From: Phaeotremella fagi
Lineage: Eukaryota > Basidiomycota > Tremellomycetes > Tremellales > Phaeotremellaceae
Reading direction: 5' to 3'
Length of the DNA: 64,000 bases
Assembly (NCBI GenBank): GCA_001599715.1
Contig: BCHU01000010.1
Span: forward strand, 868,001-932,000
Part shown: piece after piece, positions 1-9,313 of the stretch
Layout: the number at the start of each line of letters is the position of its first letter
Numbering within the stretch: position 1 is the first letter of the stretch
Notes under the pieces: model-generated
What the model was told of the DNA's origin: nothing
The model's input: only the letters and a program-made list of their open reading frames with translations
The model's database searches: none
Translations under genes and position numbers: made by a program

Positions 1-376
1 TGGAGGAGCTGATGGGAGTGGTAGGGAGTCTTGAGCGGGTACGTTAAAGAAATCTCTTGATTGTTCATCTTTTGATTTCTCTTGGTAGGAACGTAGATGG
101 AGTGGGAGTGACATTGTGGGGTGGGGGGTGGTGAGTGAGGATAGGTGGTGATAAGTATACCTATAGTATACCAATTAGATGGTAGTAGATATCACTGTAC
201 AGTCTGGCTGGTTACACTCTCAAGGAAGAGGCAGGCGCGGGGGCGGGGCTTAAATGGGTGTATCAAATAAATAGTGGCGCGTAGATGCATTAAGAGTTGA
301 ATCTCAATACAAGGGGGTACAGTAAAGTACAATTCAGTAGAAAGAATATATGAATGAATCCTCATCAATATAGAAC
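1..376. other. Downstream flank of DCP1, no gene seen
   Basis: No coding region is supported here. The stretch carries G-rich sequence around 118-135 and 236-250 and short AT-rich runs. It lies 3' of the minus-strand DCP1 stop codon and probably holds its 3' UTR. Confidence 0.5.
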
Positions 377-2118
377 CTATCCCGGATGTCCTCTACCACT
401 ATGACCTATCCTAGCTAGATATCCATTCCAAATCTCATTAACGAAAACAGGATCATTCTACAAGTAACAAGAAAAAAAAAACGTGTCAATACATGAACTA
501 GTAGCCACAGGCAGATACAGTAAACTTACATGAATCAAACCTAGCAAACTTTCAACGAAATGTCTCTTCTTATCACCCCCCTCGTTCATGTTGGGTAAAG
601 CTAACCCAGGTAAACCCTGTCTATTCACTAAGCCATCTACAACAGCGTCTCTAGCGATGATTGGATGTACGCTGTTTGGCGAATTGAATTGATTAGGTCC
701 ATTGAATATTGGAGGTAGCTGACCATTCATAGGATGACCATGACCGTTTGGTCCACCAAAAGATTGTTGATTATAATAGTTAACTGGAGGTGGTCGAGGT
801 TGATTTTGAGGCGGACGAATGACAGGTGTGATAGGTAAAGGCGAATTTGATCCTGCAGCTTGAGCGAACGATGCGTTACCAACTCTGGAGCTTGGGATTG
901 GGGAGGTGATAGCAGGACTTGAATGACTGGATGAGATGCCAGGTTGCGGGGGTAGAGTTGGTGGTGAGAGTAACGGGGCTGAGGAAGGTGTTGCCGGAGG
1001 GGGTGCGAATCCAAGAATACTCATCAAGAGATCATCGACAGTTTGTCCAGGTGGATGTGCGAATTCTGTTGGTGCTGTTGGTTCAGATACTGGTGGTTCA
1101 TTGATAGAAATAGCTTTATGATCATATAATAACGGTTGGGTGGTATCGGATTGATGAATTGGTATATCAATTTGCGTGGTAGTTGTCGTTGTTGTCTGTG
1201 TAGCTTGTATATGAGATGCATTATCTGCTTGAGATGGCTGATTAGGAACCTAGACATCTGTTAGTTGAAATCAATGGCTCCTAAACTACCTTGATCAAAC
1301 CAGCAAATAATCTTGATAAACCGTCGTCGGTAGAACTAGGAGGCGCTGGCGAAGCAGCAGACGGTGTTGGGGTTCCTTTTGATCCAGGAGGTGCTGATGG
1401 TTCTCCACATATTCTATGACCAATTAGAACTAATCTTATCATATCACGAACTACTCACTGAAGAATAGCGTTCTTGAATCGATTGACAGCTTCTGCACCT
1501 TCGCTAAACCATATACCTGTGTAAGGTCCTAAAAAAGTTAGTCCACCCGTCATCCAAGATAGATTACAGTGGAAACCTCAACTCACTCTGTTTTCGTCGA
1601 GCTACTTGCAACATAGCTTCATCGACTATAGTCACTTTCATTTCTCCAGGTACTAAAGGGATGATAACGTTCTTAACAGTCTGTCGGTTAAGCATGAACA
1701 AAGCATGTTCCGGAGATTTATCCCTAAGCAGAAACCAATCAATAAGCCTTCATAAAAATGATACTGATGATGTATGTCATGAGAATGAATGCACTCACCG
1801 TCTAACGATAAACAAAGAACCTTCTTGTTTCAATTTAACCCATTTCTCCGCCTGTTCATCATAATGATAAATAACAGAATACACTGACGTCTCGATGATC
1901 TCAATCACCGATGGATCATTCCTAGATACTGTTCTGAAGTTTGTTGCGTTTTTGAATTGAAGTAGACGATCGGAATCGGTGTTGGCGTTGGAGTTGAGAT
2001 TGGATGGAGAAGAAGAGGAGGAAGGTTGTGATTGTGGGGTTGATGGTGACATTTCTGTTGTATGTACCGAGATGTGATTGGGAGAAGAATGCAGTGAAGG
2101 TTCTGATGGGTTCTCCAA
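377..2118 (-). CDS. DCP1: mRNA-decapping enzyme subunit 1 (Dcp1)
   Basis: This is the EVH1-fold activator of the Dcp2 decapping enzyme, acting in cytoplasmic 5'-3' mRNA decay. Six exons fit in phase (1799-2118, 1587-1723, 1459-1528, 1290-1413, 530-1249, 377-457), giving 483 aa. The N-terminal domain reads LLQFKNATNFRTVSRNDPSV, then VIYHYDEQAEKWVKLKQEGS followed by LFIVRR. The next exons give HALFMLNRQ and GPYTGIWFSEGAE, both classic Dcp1 core motifs. A long Pro/Ser/Gln-rich linker follows. The last exon, about 27 residues, completes a C-terminal ESLLGLIHNDPVFVNEIW segment that matches the position of the Dcp1 trimerisation region. The family assignment is established knowledge; the splice sites are my reading. 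It is divergent from the Nudix gene across about 200 bp. Confidence 0.93.
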
Positions 2119-2320
2119 GCTGTCCAGAATGAGTAGTGGGATATGGACGATGGATACGCTATGACAAGATGGTGTTGATGTTAGATGTAAGAATATAGAG
2201 AATCAAAATGAGATGAGATGACGAGTTGAATTAACCTCCAAGACCACGCGCAGAAGTAATTCGTTACACCTTCTTTGTTCTTTCCTTTCGAAAGCATATC
2301 ATGCATACACCAACCTCGAC
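2119..2320. promoter_or_regulatory. Divergent intergenic promoter, DCP1 / Nudix gene
   Basis: Only 202 bp separate the two start codons, which face away from each other, so both promoters must lie here or overlap the 5' UTRs. No strong TATA box is visible. The role is inferred from layout alone. Confidence 0.5.
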
Positions 2321-3318
2321 ATGACACTAACCAAACCCCTAGGTAGGATACTATCCAAAACAAATTTCTGTAACAAAATCAAAAAGTACAGTACCGCAAT
2401 CCCACCCTTCACCGAAACATCACTATCAACCATCAAATCCAAACTTCTTCCCCTTCCACCCAGTTCCAGTTCCAGTTCCAGGAGTAAACCCCACTTCCCA
2501 CCTCATAACATCTTCACCGATAACTCCCAAAAAACCCCATCGGAAGCAGCGATCCTAATTCCACTATTCAATCTTGATAATGTACCTCATATACTTATGG
2601 AAGTCCGAGCGAAGGAAATGAGAGTCCACGCTGGAGAAGTTAGGTAAGGTAAGATTCCTGTCATAATGTCTCACATCATTATACTGATTTATGAACAATA
2701 AATAGCTTTCCAGGTGGGAAAGCTGATCCGGAAGATCAAGATATCGTGGATACAGCTCTACGAGAGACATACGAAGAACTTGGAATCCCAAAATCCCAAA
2801 TCAAAGTTCTTGGTCTTTTGGAACCCGAATATTCATTAGGTAACCGTGCGAGAGTCTGGCCAGTGGTAGTAAATCCATCCCTCCTCAAAATACATCAGAA
2901 ACTAATGAATCTTTCATGATAGGGATACACAAATTCATTGGATATGACTAAAATCGTTCCATCCCATCAAGAAGTCGCTGGAATCCTTCCACTCCCTCTA
3001 TCAACCCTGATCAACGAGGTTCAACGAAGACAAACCCATTATTTCAGATTGGACGTGAGGAAACCGTATCATAAAATTCGAGTGGACGATTTGGTTCTTT
3101 GGCCGGAGGAATCTGAATTCGGTTCAGATTCGAGGTTTCGGGGGATAAATATTGATGGTCAGAGATGGAGAGCCCGAACGAGAACGCTGAGTGAATGTGG
3201 TGGTAATTCGACTCCGTTGGAAATTTGGGGGTTGAGCGGTTGGTTCTTGAATGTTCTGGCTGCTAGGTTGGGTTGGTTGGTTCCTCCTCCGGAAGGGGAG
3301 ACGCCTGAGGGAGATTAG
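2321..3318 (+). CDS. Nudix hydrolase, CoA pyrophosphatase type (Pcd1/NUDT7-like)
   Basis: It is predicted to hydrolyse CoA and acyl-CoA to 4'-phosphopantetheine and 3',5'-ADP, probably in peroxisomes or mitochondria. Three exons (2321-2643, 2706-2868, 2923-3318) give 293 aa. Splicing recreates HAGEVSFPGGKADPEDQD, then TALRETYEELGI, the Nudix box in the CoA-pyrophosphatase (UPF0035) spacing, and the PVVGY motif downstream. The first 40 residues are basic and Ser/Thr-rich with few acids, which could be a mitochondrial leader. The C-terminus ETPEGD is not an obvious PTS1. The second intron uses GTAAAT; the overlapping GTAGTA donor would delete one Val from PVVGY. Identity is firm at family level; the substrate is by homology. 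Confidence 0.92.
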
Positions 3319-3771
3319 GTTAGGAAAGTAGTTTTTGGAAGTTATCATATATGTATTATGTATGGTCATTCAATGGTCATTCAATGATCAGTACATGGAT
3401 TTTGGTCTTTCAATGGCCTACAAAGAAACAATACCTACCCGTTCTCGCTCTCGGTTGTTCTTTCATGATCGTTCGACCTCAATATCCCGAAGTCAATTCT
3501 TTTCCTTTCATCATGGAGTCTTCCAATGTCGTTCAAAGAATCAACACTCTCCCCAATTCGCTTTGAAATCTCATTTATCATTTTTCCATCTCAATATCCC
3601 GATGTCATTTCTTTACCTTTCATCGTCAAGTCTTCCATTGCCAGTAAGATAGGAAGGTCATTTTTTGGGGGGTGATTTAAGGCCTTGATTCAAGTCCCTC
3701 CTACTCTTCTTCTTTTCCAACATTTTATGTCCAACGTACATTTCAATCAGCCTCTTCAATTTTCAGAAAAC
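3319..3771. repeat. Array 5' flank with a direct repeat
   Basis: This is non-coding. A roughly 48-bp direct repeat is visible at 3479-3526 and 3591-3638, both beginning CTCAATATCCCGA and ending CAAGTCTTCCA or GGAGTCTTCCA. A further TCATTCAATGG/TCATTCAATGA doublet sits near 3366. At 3657-3677 is a CATTTTTTGGGGGGTGAT element that recurs upstream of A2. The region looks duplicated together with the family A array. Confidence 0.6.
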
Positions 3772-4621
3772 ATGTTTTCATTCAACAGAACGTGAGTACT
3801 TTCACTACACAGAGTATTTCTTTCGACTTGAACCTGATCAACTAACTCTACAGTAGTGGCAGTACCCCAACTCAACAGGATTGGGATACGAACCCAACAC
3901 AAACGTGTAATCAACACAGAACAGCTTTGATAAAGACTCAAGTGAGTGCGTTCAATATCCACAGTACACTGATGCGTAGAATGATATCATCAAAGGGGGA
4001 GAAGTAATCACAGAAACATTATCAATTCCATCTCCAAAATACATTCCCGATAATCCAATGCTCATCGAAGTTATTCCCTCCCGCAACGACAAATCGAACA
4101 TGGCAATCTCCCTCTATCATATCTCCCGATATGGAAAGAGAGACTGGCACTGCCTCGAACCCATCAACAAGCTTTCCAATAGCACTGTTTACGCCGAAGG
4201 AGTTTCAGCTAAAATTATCGTAGATGGGCTATTTTTGGAGGCACGAAACAACGAATCGATCGGGACTTCATTCAAAGAGGCTGACACCTTTCATTCAAAG
4301 CTTGGAGATACCCTTTTAAGTCGCTTCTGTTTGCGATACAAAGATTCTGGCTGTTCAGGTATCAAAGAGTAAGTTTTCGTGCATCTTTACAGCACATACT
4401 GTACTCATGTTTTTTATTCCAGTTTCCTCAAGATGGGTGAAACCTTAAGAACCATCGTGCTTGGCGGAAAAGACACGCAACCAACGGTAAAGCTATACAA
4501 TACGCACTACTTCGATATCAACTCCCAAATGGGTCAAGATATCAGCTCGAGAGTTCGAGCCCTTGAGACCTACTTCAGAGAAAAGGGTATAGCTATCAGC
4601 TACTATAATCCAACAGAGTAG
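3772..4621 (+). CDS. Family A paralogue A1 (unrecognised)
   Basis: I do not recognise this family. Four exons fit in phase: 3772-3791 (20 nt), 3854-3941, 3980-4368 and 4423-4621. Exon 2 has the family signature WDTNP...CNQHRTAL. Exon 3 has IPDNPMLIEVIPSR and then KLGDTLLSRFCLRYKDSGC. The exon 3/4 junction makes KEDFLKMGETLR, and the end reads ALETYFREKGIAISYYN. There is no signal peptide, no membrane segment and no known catalytic motif. It is the first of four same-strand copies at 1.3-1.5 kb spacing. Small, probably cytosolic or nuclear; the function is unknown. Confidence 0.8.
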
Positions 4622-5075
4622 ATGTTGGAGGGTTAAATTTAGATTGTGGAAATACGAGTTTTTAAAGGCTGTAGTTTAAAATCGAGAAGACACTGTATGC
4701 ATTTGGAGTTCGAGGATGCAAGAGATCGCCTTTCAAATTCTTTCGGAGTTGTATTTCGTGTTAGCAATCATACCTGCAGATCCCTACTGCAGGTACATTA
4801 CCAATGCTTCGTGACCTCGTAGTCTCTTCGAAGTCCTTATTTCCCGATGAAACTTCCTTTAATTTCAGTCTCCCTGAACATCTGATCAATTTCATGTTCA
4901 ATTTTTTCAAATGCAAGTCGACCCTTCATTAGCTAGTCTTCTAATCCTAGCAGCTCAGCGCAGCCATTTTTTGGGGGGTGATCAACGCCTTGACAATCCC
5001 CCTACTCTTTTTCTTTTTGATTTCCAACTTCCAAAATATATCTCAACCTTCAACTTCGTTATTTCATAAAGAGAC
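4622..5075. repeat. Intergenic spacer A1-A2 with duplicated flank motifs
   Basis: No gene is seen. A 3'-flank motif ATGCATTTGGAGTTCGAGGA at 4697-4716, shared with the A2 and A3 3' flanks, and a CCATTTTTTGGGGGGTGATC element at 4968-4981, shared with A1, show that the duplicated unit includes flanking DNA. Confidence 0.6.
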
Positions 5076-5970
5076 ATGTCATCAGTCAACGAAAAGTGAG
5101 TACTGCCATGTCCTGATTCATCTGATCAATGCTTCAGTAATCCCAATCCAACCCAAGATCCTTGGGACACCGATCCCGAGGCAGATTGTAATAAATGGCG
5201 AACAGCTATGATTGAGATTGATGTCAGTACAATGAATTTCTGTAAACGTTGCACACAAACCCGAGGCTGATGTAGCATCTGTAGGAGACTATTGATCCTT
5301 CATATCGATTACCAATCCCACCCCCCAATTTCATCCCCAATGATCCAATGCTCGTCGAAGTCATTCCTCTCTACGATAAAGACGACCTGGCTAGTTCCCT
5401 CTTTCATATCACTCGGTTTGGTATGTCTCGGCACGATTCCTCCGTCAATGTTTTGGATAAATTCAAATGTATTCTAGGGCGTCAATCGTTCTCAGAAGCT
5501 GACAGAAGATATGTTGATGGAAAATTTTTAGAGCAGCGACTTGATTCATCCACAACTCAAGCCTTCAGATCTGCTGGTACGCTCTATTCAATGCTTGGAG
5601 ACACAATTCTAAGTCACTTGTGTATGCGCTATACCAAATCTGGATGCTTGAACCCTACAGCGTAAGTCTTCCAAACTCTTAACAGATTCAGATGCTATTC
5701 TGTACAGTACTGATAAAACTTTCAAAAAGATTCTGCGATATGGGTGAAGCTTTAGTAAAGCTCATGCACACCAATATTCCTACAATCAGAAGTCTCTACA
5801 ACCAACTTCATGTAGATCCAGAATCAGAGCATTGCAGAGAAGTCAAATCCAGAGCTGATAATCTCATCACTTACTTTGAGAACAACGGTATAGCTCTCAC
5901 TTACTACAGCCAAGCCAATGGGTCTGCTCGCTCAAAGTTCGAGTCAAACTTAGAGGCCGAAGGGGTTTGA
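5076..5970 (+). CDS. Family A paralogue A2 (unrecognised)
   Basis: It has the same four-exon plan as A1: a 20-nt first exon ending in phase 2; exon 2 with PTQDPWDTDPEADCNKWRTA; exon 3 with NFIPNDPMLVEVIPLYDK and MLGDTILSHLCMRYTKSGC; and exon 4 beginning FCDMGEALVKLM and ending LITYFENNGIALTYYS plus a roughly 20-residue tail. The exon 3 acceptor is the TAG before GAGACTATTGATCC, which keeps the frame open. Function is unknown. The C-terminal tail is longer than that of A1. Confidence 0.8.
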
Positions 5971-6560
5971 GTCAGAGTGTTCTTCCGTCTGGGCTGTAGA
6001 TAATTATTAGGTTTTGAGTTCTGATGAATACAAGAGTGTGGGTAGCTGTAGAAAGTACAAGAAAGTATGCATTTGAAGCTCGAGGCAGCTTGTGGTTATA
6101 GTATCATTTTTTTCCCGGTGGTATTTGTCTTCACCATTCGCTGTGGACGTTACAAGTACAGTACAGAAAACATCTACCATAAGTTCATAGGCGCTTTGAC
6201 TCCACTTGAATATCTAATAAGCCAAAGGTCTTCTCTGGTTCTAATTCTCTCGCATTTTCCCAATTGCATGAACGGCCCCTCTATACTTTTGAGTCCTTCC
6301 ACTGCTTGGTACTCTTTGTGCTAGTTTCCCGATAATGGCCTTCGGCTTCTATCATTCACGTATGACCCCTTTTCCAAGTTATATTATTGATGTCATTTCT
6401 CGTCCTTTCATAAACAATCTTCCAATTCGAATGGTAAAATGCAGTGATTTCTAGGGAGTCGCATAGAACAGAAAAGTCCCCCAGCTTTTCTTCTTTCTGA
6501 CATCCATCTCCGCCACTCATATTTGACTTTAATTCTACATTCGATCACTATTTTAGAATA
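5971..6560. repeat. Spacer A2-A3, shared flank sequence
   Basis: Non-coding. The 3'-flank motif ATGCATTTGAAGCTCGAGGC occurs at 6067-6086. A pyrimidine-rich 5' flank with CCCCCAGCTTTTCTTCTTTC near 6480 parallels the poly-C/poly-T stretch before A1 and A2. The open frame at 6067-6324 looks like chance. Confidence 0.5.
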
Positions 6561-7436
6561 ATGTTTTCAGCCAACTCAACGTGAGTCTCCATGACATAAC
6601 TAGACCTGAAACTGATCAACTCTTATGACAGTCAAATCCCTTGGGATACAAGTACACCAGAGTACAACAAATACCGATCAGCGCTGCCAGATTGTGGAGT
6701 GAGTAGATTACGATCTTTGTTTCCAATATATGCAGCATTTGGTAATCGAGAAAGGTCAATGTGTCGAAAAAGACGACAAAATATCATCCCCGGAATTCAT
6801 CCCTGACAACCCAATGCTGGTTGAAGTCATCCCTCTCGAAAGTAATAAAGATGATTTGGTCAGCTGTCTCTATCATATCACTCGGTTAGGTAAGAGCATA
6901 GACGACAACTCCCTTGATGTCTTCCACGGATTCCAAAAGCGTGTTGGTGTACTCAATGCTTATAAAGAAGAAGAATTCAATGAAATTGATGGTTCATTTC
7001 TCAGCTTTCGAAACAATCAATCAGCTGCTCAAGCAATCAGATCTGCTGATACACCTTATTCAAAAGTTGGAGACACTCTTCTAAGCCACTTGTGTATGCG
7101 CTATACCGAATCTGGATGTTCAAACCCCAAAGAGTAAGTTTCCAAAATCCCTTGAGAGACTCATACAAGTAAACTGCACTAACAATAGTTTCTTACAGAT
7201 TCTGTGATATGGGGAAAACCATTCTGCAACTGATGTGGTCAGATACCCAAATTAATCGCGACCTTTATGGTTGCGGCCACATTTCACCAGGATCAAATCT
7301 CGGCAAGCTCGTCAAATCCAGAGCGGAGAAGCTCACCACCTACTTCAAGAAAAAGGGCGTTGCTCTCACCTACTACGAGCCACCAAGTGGAGATGGTCAC
7401 TCGGAGGGGTCAGAGATAGAGGTTGGCTCTGTTTAA
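6561..7436 (+). CDS. Family A paralogue A3 (unrecognised)
   Basis: Four exons are predicted. Exon 1 (6561-6580) encodes MFSANS, close to MFSFNR in A1. Exon 2 gives QIPWDTSTPEYNKYRSAL and lacks the Cys found at the end of this signature in A1 and A2. Exon 3 gives FIPDNPMLVEVIPLESNKDD and KVGDTLLSHLCMRYTESGC. Exon 4 gives FCDMGKTILQLMW and LTTYFKKKGVALTYYEP, then an acidic tail. Function is unknown; the coding frame looks intact. Confidence 0.8.
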
Positions 7437-7908
7437 GTGGTCTGCCACTTATTCAAAACGCTTGAAAGTTTGATTATTATTTTTTGTATTAAGTTAAGTC
7501 ATGATTTTGTAGTGGGCGGACTTAGACTGAAGTAGCTGTATGTGAAAGGAAAAGACGGAATGCATTTGAATTTGAGGATGCAAGGAGTGGGTGGCATTTT
7601 CTGATTTTGACTGTGGCAGCGTTTTCAGTGGCCATCAAAGATATTACAACTACAGCAAACTGTTTGGGCAGAAAGGAGAGATGTGGAACATTCCAGATCA
7701 AAAAGCTGATAGAGGTTGATCCCTTCATCTCCGAGTCTTCTTTTCTTATCCTTTCTTTTCTTTTGGTGAAGCACTCATTTTGGGATAGTAATAAGGCAAT
7801 TATTTTATCCCCCACTGTCTTTGTTTTTACATATTCAATTCCTCCCTGTATTCAATTTTCACTTCCACTTCGAATTCATTAATCAATATTACCTCATAAG
7901 ACTTTCTG
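7437..7908. repeat. Spacer A3-A4
   Basis: No gene is supported. The 3'-flank motif TGCATTTGAATTTGAGGATG at 7561-7580 matches that after A1. The overlapping open frames on both strands here have no family signature. Confidence 0.5.
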
Positions 7909-8796
7909 ATGTCCTCTCAATCATCGTGAGTATGAACTGCACTAATCATATTGAATCAAAGGCTGATATTGCGTGCGTCAGACATCATAGCACCCGCAAC
8001 CAAGAGAATTGGGATTGCGATCTCGAAGCAGAATGCAACAGTTATCGAACAGCTTTGGAAAAAAGATATACGGTAAGTGAATGCTTGAGAATACATTAGT
8101 GTCTGAAGGAAGGAACATAACAAAACATAGGAGGACGGTAGTTCCTATCGTTGGTACCCCTCAAACCACTTTATTGTAGATAATCCTATGCTGGTAGAAG
8201 TAGTCCCGCTCAAATCTAAGAGTGATTTGTTGTTGCCTTTCTTAAACATTGTACGTTTAGATATCGGTGAAGAATCTTCTGCTTTCAAAGCAGGGAAAAC
8301 TTTCAGTCATAGATTCGATGGTGCGATTCGTCGAGTACACGTAGATTCGGTTTTCTATAAAGAAAGAGTCAATGGAGCGACCGCAGACGCTTTTCAAAAG
8401 AACAACACGAAATATACCAAACTGGCCGACACTATACTGAGTCATTTGTGTATGCGTTACAAAGACTCGGGATGTGGAACAATCAAAGAGTGAGTTTTGA
8501 CTAAGAGGCAGGTGTACTGTACTGTACATTAACACTAAATAGCAGGGTAAGCTGACAAAAATGCTTCTAGATTCACCGACATGGGCTCAAAAATCAAGGA
8601 ACTGATGTTCGGTAAAGTTATGAAAGACTGTACAGGGGAAGTTTACAGTTATATCCTCGATCAGAAACTGCGTCCTGAAACCTATTTCGAATCCCGAGCT
8701 CAAGAACTCTTCTCTTATTTCGAAGAAAAGGGTATCCCTCTCGCGTTCTATAACGAGACCAAGAGGGAGAAGGAGATTTCAGAGGGAAATAACTGA
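7909..8796 (+). CDS. Family A paralogue A4 (unrecognised)
   Basis: This is the last and most diverged copy of the plus-strand array. Exon 1 is 17 nt (MSSQS), still phase 2. Exon 2 gives NQENWDCDLEAECNSYRTAL. Exon 3 gives HFIVDNPMLVEVVPLKSKSD and KLADTILSHLCMRYKDSGC. Exon 4 gives FTDMGSKIKELMFG and ELFSYFEEKGIPLAFYN. All frames and splice phases are intact. Function is unknown. The large number of Lys/Glu in the last 12 residues is particular to this copy. Confidence 0.8.
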
Positions 8797-9313
8797 GATG
8801 TTTCTGTGTTGTATTGTACCAAATTTGATAGTTTGTTGAAGGGAAGGGCTATGCATGTAATAGGATGAAATTCACGTGAACCAGCCAAGGGGAATTGCAT
8901 AAGACTGGGGAACAGACAAAGTCGAAAACAACGAAAACGAACAAAGAACAAGAACAGAAAACGGCTCAGCCGCCATGACAACAGAACAAAACAGAGCAAA
9001 CAAGGAATCAAAGACAGGAAAAGAGAACGAAAAAAAGAAGAATAACATATTAAAAAATGAGATGAAAATGAGAATGACAATACAAATATCCGCATGATGG
9101 AAAACACATGATAACGTATAGTTGGGGGTATAAGATTGAAATCGAAGTCGTAGGAAGCCACATTTCGAGTCGTGAAACATTTGAGCGTTTTTCGTTAAGG
9201 TCGTAAACAGAGATGAGACTGATATCGTCGTTAAATTATAAAATCGTTTTTGATAATTAGATTGATTCCAGGTATAAGATGTAGAAATGATTGAAAGAGT
9301 TGTTTTTTTTGGT
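8797..9313. other. Intergenic, no gene seen
   Basis: Between convergent A4 and the Rab-like gene. It is A-rich on the plus strand (8890-9080), probably 3' UTRs. Open frames on the minus strand here are low-complexity shadows. Confidence 0.4.

Noticed and set aside
8748..9180. Two long minus-strand open frames with Phe/Ser/Cys-rich, partly hydrophobic translations
   Set aside because: They overlap in different frames, are antisense to the A4 end and an A-rich 3' flank, and have no motif or splice context.
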